Origin: Candidatus Falkowiibacteriota bacterium
GTDB lineage: Bacteria; Patescibacteriota; Patescibacteriia; Patescibacteriales; GWC2-42-12
Assembly (NCBI GenBank): GCA_016208065.1
Contig: JACQYU010000089.1
Location: forward strand, 1-10,476
DNA length: 10,476 nucleotides
Direction: 5' to 3'
Below are positions 6,305 through 10,476 of the stretch, piece by piece. The stretch's first letter is position 1; the number at the start of each line of letters is the position of its first letter. The notes below the pieces were generated by a model. That model made no database searches. It was given only the letters and a program-made list of their open reading frames with translations, and was not told the origin of the DNA. A program made the translations under genes and the position numbers.

Positions 6305-7453
6305 TTAGAACGGATACCTGATCCCGGCGTCTTTGACTTCCGGCGCCTGATAGGCTTCGTATTCCAGCTCTCTGAATTTGTTAACCGCCCTTAGGGCGCA
6401 TTTTTCCATATCTGCCACTTTACCGGTACCACCAAATTTTTTCTCGAAGCAATACATCTTGGAGGTTTCGTCGATGAAAATTGCCCCTTGGCCGTTCCAT
6501 TTGCCGATCCGAATTAAGTCAAGCATAACATTTTCGAATTTACCACCTTGATTTCCGAAGCCAGGGTCCCAAAAAGTTCCAGTAGGACATAAAGCACGAA
6601 TTCTCCCTGTTGATCTACGTGTACAGCCGGTTACCAGTCCTAGAGGAGAAAGTTCATCGTTGATGAGACCGTACTGTATAGTCCAAGAACCGACATCTTC
6701 GGCCACACATTCTTGCAGCGTTTTTCCCCGCTCCGGTATAAATTGTTCTTGATATTCCGGCCCGGTATCGTTTGATGTCACGTCGACGATGATTATGCCC
6801 TTGCCTTTTTCCCTCATGAGTTTAAGTCCTTGGGCAGGTATGTAATTCTTTTTTTTCACCTCGTCTAACAAGGCGACATCCTTGCCCATGTAAACCTGGA
6901 TATTCATGGTGTCATATTTCAAATAGGAATGCTTGATCGCCAGCTTATCCCAGAGGCTACCTATGAACCGGTCATAGTAGCCTATCATGGTAGCGCCCAG
7001 ATCACCTCGTTTGCAATCATGTTGCATAATAATCCTGCCATACTTTTTTTCCAGCTCACGGACAAAATCACCAACCCTCATCATCATAAAGTCGCCTGGA
7101 GGTCCCCAGCCCTGATACACGCCGTCCTGGTCCTTAAAGGTACGCAGACCGCAGATTTCCACCCAGATCTGGATTATCCTCTTGGTGTAAATTTCTGCCG
7201 CGGCCATCAGTTCAGCTTTTATACGACGGCTTGTTTTGTTTTTTAAGTTGGTGAGGGCAAGAAGTTTTTCATAATATTCATATTCTTCTCCCTTGGTAAC
7301 ACGCCCGTAAACCCTGCGATTTTCTTTAACTCCATAAAACATGTGCGGACACGGTCCCGGAGCCAGTAAGGTCTTCTGCACTCTCTGCGCTTCCGCTAAT
7401 TCGATGTGAGCATGCTTAACTTCCATTGGGGGTAAACTTTTCTGTGTCTCCAT
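6305..7453 (-). CDS. Long OMP decarboxylase-like (type 2 PyrF-related) protein
   Basis: The core matches type 2 orotidine-5'-phosphate decarboxylases, which turn OMP into UMP. HDCKRGDLGATMIGYYDRFIG (145-165) corresponds to the family's DAKRGDIGxTxxxYA, with DxKxxD complete at Asp146, Lys148 and Asp151. VYMGKD (187-192) matches the pYmGxD block, TSNDTG (226-231) the TSN block, and DPGFGNQGG (296-304) the PGxGxQGG phosphate loop. At 382 aa it is longer than usual, about 270-300. The region before DxKxxD has no clear GLDPD or KPxxAFFE blocks, which normally supply the other Asp and Lys. The late 'SRG' phosphate arginine looks replaced by TSK (330-332). The N-terminal 120 residues, rich in charged residues, are unrecognised. 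AAAGGAG lies 7 nt before the ATG at 7453. It may be a divergent PyrF or a relative with another substrate. Confidence 0.72.
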   Translation of the reverse strand: METQKSLPPMEVKHAHIELAEAQRVQKTLLAPGPCPHMFYGVKENRRVYGRVTKGEEYEYYEKLLALTNLKNKTSRRIKAELMAAAEIYTKRIIQIWVEICGLRTFKDQDGVYQGWGPPGDFMMMRVGDFVRELEKKYGRIIMQHDCKRGDLGATMIGYYDRFIGSLWDKLAIKHSYLKYDTMNIQVYMGKDVALLDEVKKKNYIPAQGLKLMREKGKGIIIVDVTSNDTGPEYQEQFIPERGKTLQECVAEDVGSWTIQYGLINDELSPLGLVTGCTRRSTGRIRALCPTGTFWDPGFGNQGGKFENVMLDLIRIGKWNGQGAIFIDETSKMYCFEKKFGGTGKVADMEKCALRAVNKFRELEYEAYQAPEVKDAGIRYPF

Positions 7454-7460
7454 CGTTATT

Positions 7461-7467
7461 CTCCTTT
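7461..7467 (-). promoter_or_regulatory. Strong Shine-Dalgarno of the type 2 decarboxylase-like gene
   Basis: AAAGGAG on the minus strand, 7 nt before the ATG at 7453, in the 33-nt gap after the 46-aa gene. It fixes the start. Confidence 0.75.
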
Positions 7468-7486
7468 ACCAACCGTTAAAATTTGT

Positions 7487-7627
7487 TTACTTGCCAAAAA
7501 TCCTTTTTCTTCCCGATTTTTTGCCAGGATCTTTCTCTGTTTTTTTATCCACGCCGCCAATTTTTTCGATCTGATAAATTCCAAAACTGGCTAACAACCG
7601 GACGATCTTTTGCCAAACTTTCACCAT
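7487..7627 (-). CDS. 46-aa basic small protein inside the cluster
   Basis: ATG at 7627 to TAA at 7487. An ideal AAAGGAG lies 6 nt upstream and follows the previous stop codon closely (17-nt gap), which is strong evidence that this short frame is translated. Residues 1-20 (MVKVWQKIVRLLASFGIYQI) could form an amphipathic helix. Residues 28-46 are dominated by Lys, Arg, Gly and Pro (DKKTEKDPGKKSGRKRIFGK), giving a strongly positive tail. There is no Cys and no signal peptide. I do not recognise a family. It lies between the two decarboxylase-like genes, so it could bind one of those enzymes, RNA or the membrane; none of these is shown by the sequence. Confidence 0.65.
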   Translation of the reverse strand: MVKVWQKIVRLLASFGIYQIEKIGGVDKKTEKDPGKKSGRKRIFGK

Positions 7628-7633
7628 AACCTT

Positions 7634-7640
7634 CTCCTTT
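7634..7640 (-). promoter_or_regulatory. Strong Shine-Dalgarno of the 46-aa gene
   Basis: AAAGGAG on the minus strand, 6 nt before the ATG at 7627. It is the main evidence that this short frame is a gene. Confidence 0.72.
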
Positions 7641-7644
7641 ACCG

Positions 7645-8391
7645 TTAAAAGCTTTTCATTCTCATCCGTAATCCTGCTTCAATTTCCTTATAAGCCCGAT
7701 CAACGGCAGGCAGTCCGCCGTTGATTAGGGATGTTCCCATAACGACAATATCCGCCCCGTTGGCGATGGCTTCTTTCGGCGTGACCACTTTGATCTGCCC
7801 ACCCTTAGCCTCTTCGGCAAAACGGACGCTGGAAGCAATAATTAAAAGATCATAGCCTAATTCCTTTCTAATAATTTTTGCTTCTAGGGGTGAAACTACC
7901 ACACCGTCTAGTCCGGCATGTTTAGCTAGCCACGCCAGCGACAGCACTCTATCATCCAAATCGGAAAAATGCTCATGTTGCGAACGATACAGGTTGGTTA
8001 AAATCGTAAAGGCAACTATTAGCGGCCTTTTTTTCTTCAGGCCGGAAGAAAATAATTCTTCCGCTCTGGCCTTTACGTGCCTCATCACCTCAAATCCGCT
8101 GGCGGAATAAACGTTAAACATATCCGCTCCAGCGCCTTCCGTCGCATATTTTTTCAGAGCGTTAATAGAATTTTCCCAGTTTATGCCATCCAGCCATAAA
8201 CGGCAACCCATTTCCTTGACTCGTTGCGCCAGCTCATGGCCTCTGCTAAAAAAATCCTGGTCAAGCTTAATCCAACCAACTTTGTCGCCCATTGTGGCGA
8301 CCAATTTTTCTGCCTCGGTGATAGTGCAGCCAGCCTTTCCTTTTAACGCGCCACAATCAAAAACTAACCTGTCCCTTAAACTCATTTCCAT
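7645..8391 (-). CDS. Type 1 OMP decarboxylase-like protein with degenerate active site
   Basis: The 248 residues align along their length with type 1 PyrF (compared from memory with B. subtilis PyrF). Asp12 in VFDCG and Lys42 in IKLDQDFF fit the first Asp and Lys. CRLWLDGINWENS (63-75) sits exactly where PyrF has LFLDLKLHDIPTT. NVYSASG (93-99) replaces NVHAAGG, and LIVAFTILTN, AGLDGVVVSPLEAK and IKVVTPKEA match family blocks. IVVMGTSLI (215-223) replaces IVVGRSI. Thus the DxKxxD lysine is Ile70 and its last Asp is Glu73. The loop His is Tyr95, and the phosphate-binding Arg is Thr220. Normal OMP decarboxylation is therefore unlikely. It may be a regulatory or structural partner or have a new reaction. 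It is first in its cluster. AAAGGAG lies 10 nt before the ATG at 8391, favouring it over Met3. Confidence 0.75.
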   Translation of the reverse strand: MEMSLRDRLVFDCGALKGKAGCTITEAEKLVATMGDKVGWIKLDQDFFSRGHELAQRVKEMGCRLWLDGINWENSINALKKYATEGAGADMFNVYSASGFEVMRHVKARAEELFSSGLKKKRPLIVAFTILTNLYRSQHEHFSDLDDRVLSLAWLAKHAGLDGVVVSPLEAKIIRKELGYDLLIIASSVRFAEEAKGGQIKVVTPKEAIANGADIVVMGTSLINGGLPAVDRAYKEIEAGLRMRMKSF

Positions 8392-8401
8392 TGCGCTTTT
8401 T

Positions 8402-8408
8402 CTCCTTT
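8402..8408 (-). promoter_or_regulatory. Shine-Dalgarno of the first cluster gene
   Basis: AAAGGAG on the minus strand, 10 nt before the ATG at 8391 and 16 nt before the in-frame Met3 codon, so the first ATG is favoured. Confidence 0.65.
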
Positions 8409-8439
8409 CTTTGTTAAAAAATTTTTAAAGGCCGATCTA

Positions 8440-8476
8440 ATTATAATTATACTAATGATTGGGCTAAATTTGTAAA
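8440..8476 (-). promoter_or_regulatory. Candidate promoter of the OMP-decarboxylase-like cluster
   Basis: The minus strand has two adjacent TATAAT hexamers (8451-8446 and 8445-8440). TTTACA (8476-8471) lies 19 nt before the first; TTTAGC (8468-8463) lies 17 nt before the second. The -35 candidates fall inside the left arm of the inverted repeat. The region is AT-rich, so chance matches are possible. A start here would give a leader of about 40-50 nt. Confidence 0.35.
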
Positions 8477-8578
8477 ATTTTCGTGCGAGGACTGTTTGAG
8501 CCCAGCAACGGCGGGGCGAGTTCCACAGTAGAAAATTTTATAAATTTAGCCCAATCTTCATGCAGTATATAATTATAC
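8442..8578. repeat. Long inverted repeat with GC-rich loop, flanked by direct repeats
   Basis: Two 26-nt arms, 8457-8482 (starting GATTGGGCTAAATTT) and 8531-8556 (ending AAATTTAGCCCAATC), are inverted copies with a single mismatch (G at 8472 against the A expected). The 48-nt loop is GC-rich and itself partly self-complementary (GAGCCC against GGGGCGAG). The 11-bp word TATAATTATAC occurs directly at 8442-8452 and 8568-8578 on either side, followed by (T)AATG in both cases. The whole fills most of the 266-nt gap between the membrane-protein gene and the cluster. It could be a small non-autonomous insertion with a target duplication, or a large hairpin controlling or isolating the cluster. Confidence 0.7.
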
Positions 8579-8591
8579 AATGCTATAATAT

Positions 8592-8615
8592 AGCCTAAGG
8601 ATTTCTCCTTAGGCT
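8592..8615. terminator. Hairpin terminator, possibly bidirectional, after the membrane-protein gene
   Basis: AGCCTAAGGA (8592-8601) and TCCTTAGGCT (8606-8615) form a perfect 10-bp stem with a 4-nt TTTC loop. It lies about 45 nt after the stop codon of the membrane-protein gene. On the minus strand it is followed by TATATTATAG, a poor U-tract; on the plus strand by TATTTTAC. It therefore probably ends the aspS block, but efficiency is uncertain. Confidence 0.55.
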
Positions 8616-8657
8616 TATTTTACTTAATTTAACAGCATTTTACGGCTAAGTCAACCT

Positions 8658-9599
8658 TTATCTTACCGGTACGGATACTGGCGCCGGCTTGGTTTGATCT
8701 ATCTGGGCAATCCTTTGTTTTAAGCATTGATAGCCGGAATCATGCAGCCAGCGCGTATCAACATAAATTGATTTATCATTGGCCTGGCTTTTATTTTCCG
8801 TCTTAAAAGTTGAACAAAGTTCGTATGAATCTTTGGCGCTGATTTTATAATCAATTGCTTTGCCGGTGCCGGGATCGGTTATGTCATTTTCCGTAACATA
8901 ATAAGTTGAACCGCCGTTGAGCAAAGCGTTTAAATTTTCCGGCAATTTTTTATTCTCTCCGTAATAAGCGTTAATCGCGTAATCAATCTGGCTGAATTTA
9001 TTTATTATGGCCTGATCGAATTTCTGCTCTCTTACTTTAAGCGGGGAATCAATAAAGAAAAAAGCGGCGATCAGCGCTATGGCCGCGATGGCCATAGAAC
9101 CGTAAAAATAAATTTTAATGACATTATTATTTTTACTGACATTTTCGCGCTTGATGTCATACAAATAATAGCTAAAAATCAAAGCGGAAATTAAAATTGA
9201 AGTTAAGGACTTTAAAATAAATTTAGTGGTAAGTTCGCCGTTTAAAAAACTGCTTACTGTGGCGATAAACCAACCGATCATAACAACGGCCGAGACCAAT
9301 AAAATAAAATAGGTCAGCCATTTTCTAATACCTGACTCCTTCTCCATATTGCCTGACAAAAGATTTTTATTAATCAGCCGCGTCATGGCGAAAAAAATCG
9401 GTCCGGCGATGATAATGGCGGAAATGGCGAACCTTAAAGCGTCCTGCGAAAAACCGCCCGGCGCCAAACTTAAATCGTCGGCAATGATTTTATTGATAAT
9501 CTGAAAAATTATCATACCCGTAGAGATGGCTGTAAAAACCAAAGCCACGAGAGATAGCAGATAAAAAAACGCGAACTTGGCATTTTGTTGTTTTTCCAT
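8658..9599 (-). CDS. Five-helix membrane protein with pseudopilin-like C-terminal domain (DUF5671-like)
   Basis: The 313-residue product has five hydrophobic segments, at about 9-35, 54-73, 93-119, 127-147 and 161-183. A soluble domain of about 130 residues follows. The N-terminal half resembles DUF5671 proteins, known mainly from Patescibacteria; this is recognition by eye. The C-terminal part (INKFSQIDYAINAYYGENKK, then LPENLNALL) resembles the helix and first loop of type II/IV pseudopilins. It ends with two Cys (262 in YELCSTF and 292 in SGYQCL) that could form a disulphide outside the membrane. The function is unknown. The start at 9599 is an ATG without Shine-Dalgarno. It lies beyond a repeat element from the upstream gene and is followed by a hairpin. 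No enzymatic motif is visible. Confidence 0.75.
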   Translation of the reverse strand: MEKQQNAKFAFFYLLSLVALVFTAISTGMIIFQIINKIIADDLSLAPGGFSQDALRFAISAIIIAGPIFFAMTRLINKNLLSGNMEKESGIRKWLTYFILLVSAVVMIGWFIATVSSFLNGELTTKFILKSLTSILISALIFSYYLYDIKRENVSKNNNVIKIYFYGSMAIAAIALIAAFFFIDSPLKVREQKFDQAIINKFSQIDYAINAYYGENKKLPENLNALLNGGSTYYVTENDITDPGTGKAIDYKISAKDSYELCSTFKTENKSQANDKSIYVDTRWLHDSGYQCLKQRIAQIDQTKPAPVSVPVR

Positions 9600-9609
9600 A
9601 AACTTATTT

Positions 9610-9711
9610 TGTCATTGCGAGGAGTGCCAGCGACGAAGCAATCTCACGAACTATTTACTTAATAATTGTTCGTTAGATTGCTTCGCTCCTTTTAGTCGCT
9701 CGCAATGACAT
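9610..9711. repeat. GTCATTGCGAG-type inverted-repeat element, copy 2
   Basis: TGTCATTGCGAGG, then CGACGAAGCAATCT (9610-9643), is mirrored by AGATTGCTTCGCTCC, then CGCTCGCAATGACA (9675-9710), around a short AT-rich centre. It shares end sequences and layout with the element at 4573-4710 but has different internal bases (GGAGTGCCAG versus AAGCCTGTAATCAG), as expected of a dispersed family. It fills the gap between the small winged-helix gene and the membrane-protein gene. Confidence 0.78.
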
Positions 9712-9714
9712 TAA

Positions 9715-10023
9715 TTATTTTATTGGCAGTTTTCGCTGCCGATTTTTAATTATTTTAATAGCTAATTTTTTGCCAAAATTAGTTAATTTTACTTTATGGA
9801 TAAACCATTTTTTAGCGGTTTTTTTACCAATGGCTATAAGCAGATCTCCGGCTACCAGCGAATCCAAACTTTTATGGATTGTGTCCTGAATAATTTTTTT
9901 ATTTTCAGCATTCTTCCCGCCCGCCGGCGCGGATGAATAAAAATCGAAAAAATCAGCCGGCAAAGCGCTTTTAGAATTATAAATTTCCGCTAAAATATAT
10001 TTTTGCAGTTTAGACAACCGCAT
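9715..10023 (-). CDS. Small probable winged-helix protein
   Basis: The product has 102 residues and is very basic at the C-terminus (KKLAIKIIKNRQRKLPIK). It starts MRLSKLQKYILAEIYNSK, the usual first helix of a winged helix-turn-helix domain. A helix (IIQDTIHKSLDSLVAGDLL) and a strand pair (KWFIHKVKLTNFGKKLA) follow, an order typical of small PadR/MarR-like regulators. Residues 29-41, with APAGGKNAEN, look like an exposed loop. No ligand-binding or dimerisation domain is present. It follows the 70-aa gene after about 56 nt on the same strand and its stop codon abuts repeat copy 2. A role as a DNA-binding regulator is inference; the operator is unknown. An AGAGGA about 15 nt before the ATG is too far to be a convincing ribosome-binding site. 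Confidence 0.62.
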   Translation of the reverse strand: MRLSKLQKYILAEIYNSKSALPADFFDFYSSAPAGGKNAENKKIIQDTIHKSLDSLVAGDLLIAIGKKTAKKWFIHKVKLTNFGKKLAIKIIKNRQRKLPIK

Positions 10024-10079
10024 AAAATTTTGTTTAATGTCCTCTTGAAAATTTTTCTTCTTGCCTTTAAATAATTTTA

Positions 10080-10292
10080 TTATGGCTGATATTTATATAT
10101 AGTATCCTCAAGTATCTTCTTCACATCTTGGTCTTGCGTTGTTTCTAAAATTTTTCGCGCTTCTCTTATATAAAAATCTCTTATATTATTTCCGGGAAGA
10201 TATTCGCAGGGCTGATTGATATGCTTGATTAAAAATAAAGCTATTTCCATATCTGTCGCTCTTTCTTTAATTTCAAAATTTTTTCCTTCCAT
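10080..10292 (-). CDS. Hypothetical 70-aa protein
   Basis: I do not recognise the family. The 70 residues are mostly charged and predicted helical: MEIALFLIKHINQPC in the first half, and REARKILETTQDQDVKKILED near the end. There is no signal peptide or membrane segment. The single Cys (29) does not form a motif. The ATG at 10292 lies 19 nt after the aspS stop codon on the same strand, so the gene is probably co-transcribed with aspS. No Shine-Dalgarno is visible. The even amino-acid composition and position support a real gene. Confidence 0.55.
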   Translation of the reverse strand: MEGKNFEIKERATDMEIALFLIKHINQPCEYLPGNNIRDFYIREARKILETTQDQDVKKILEDTIYKYQP

Positions 10293-10311
10293 AAATATAA
10301 TGCTAATATTT

Positions 10312-10476
10312 TTAATCTTTTTTAACTTTGATGTTTAATTCTTTTAATTGTTTTTCGCTAACCTCGGCCGGGCTGTCCATCATTAAATCTTTGCCTTTGC
10401 CGTCCTTGGGAAAAGCGTAAATATCGCGGATTGAATCTAAGTCAAGCAGCACCATTAAAATACGGTCAACGCCGGG
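10312..10476 (-). CDS. aspS: Aspartyl-tRNA synthetase, C-terminal fragment
   Basis: Only the last 54 codons are in the window; the gene continues past the right edge. The fragment starts PGVDRILMVLLD, which is the end of class II motif 3 (GxxPGxDR, where the Arg binds ATP). It continues DSIRDIYAFPKDGKGKDLMM, then DSPAEVSEKQLKELNIKVKK to a TAA at 10312. The block IRD(I/V)xAFPK...DLM...SPxxVSExQLKELxI is characteristic of bacterial-type AspRS, which attaches aspartate to tRNA-Asp (or also tRNA-Asn in non-discriminating forms). Whether it is discriminating cannot be judged from this part. It is the first gene of a block with the 70-aa gene and probably the winged-helix gene. Confidence 0.9.
   Translation of the reverse strand, partial: PGVDRILMVLLDLDSIRDIYAFPKDGKGKDLMMDSPAEVSEKQLKELNIKVKKD

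Noticed and set aside
6929..7246. Plus-strand 105-aa frame
   Set aside because: It is antisense to the DCKRGD-containing decarboxylase-like gene and shows no protein-like features.
8392..8657. Pyrimidine-type riboswitch or PyrR attenuator before the cluster
   Set aside because: The large inverted repeat is present, but no PyrR-binding loop consensus or antiterminator/terminator pair could be recognised.

Overview
The window is AT-rich and compactly packed. Every gene I can support lies on the minus strand, so transcription runs from high to low coordinates. The gene content suggests a small-genome member of the Patescibacteria (Candidate Phyla Radiation), probably Parcubacteria-like. The clues are a five-helix membrane protein with a pseudopilin-like tail (resembling DUF5671 proteins), scpA-scpB followed by an S11 carboxypeptidase, host genes with AT-rich leaders and no Shine-Dalgarno sequence, and recurrent GTCATTGCGAG-type intergenic repeats. 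This assignment is inference; there is no rRNA or other marker in the window to confirm it.

Layout in transcription order. (1) 10476-8658: the C-terminus of aspartyl-tRNA synthetase, two small proteins (70 aa unknown, 102 aa probable winged helix) and the five-helix membrane protein, with a repeat element at 9610-9711. A hairpin at 8592-8615 closes this block. (2) 8657-8392: a gene-free stretch holding a long, nearly perfect inverted repeat flanked by short direct repeats. (3) 8391-5529: a self-contained cluster that resembles the last two steps of UMP synthesis but is altered throughout. It has an OMP decarboxylase-like protein with a broken DxKxxD motif, a 46-aa basic protein, a long-form (type 2-like) OMP decarboxylase homologue that keeps DxKxxD, and an orotate phosphoribosyltransferase homologue with a changed PRPP loop. 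A terminator follows at 5466-5508. All four genes have AAAGGAG ribosome-binding sites 6-10 nt before ATG and look richer in G+C than their surroundings, so the block is probably acquired or under different translational control. (4) 5343-4729: a YbaK-type aminoacyl-tRNA deacylase and a possible 20-residue Cys/Lys peptide. (5) 4710-4573: a second copy of the GTCATTGCGAG repeat. (6) 4564-2211: scpA, scpB (chromosome condensation) and a D-Ala-D-Ala carboxypeptidase broken by a frameshift exactly at its SxN motif. (7) 2205-1: a sigma-70-type promoter, triosephosphate isomerase, class II fructose-bisphosphate aldolase and a truncated membrane-anchored protein with a TPR-like segment. The isomerase and aldolase form a glycolytic pair that interconverts DHAP, G3P and FBP.

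The most notable region is 5529-8556. It carries two OMP-decarboxylase-fold paralogues, one of which lacks the catalytic lysine, the His and the phosphate-binding arginine. These sit beside a PRTase and a basic microprotein in one transcription unit with its own translation signals. The sequence does not show whether it makes UMP in an unusual way or does something different with PRPP-derived nucleotides.
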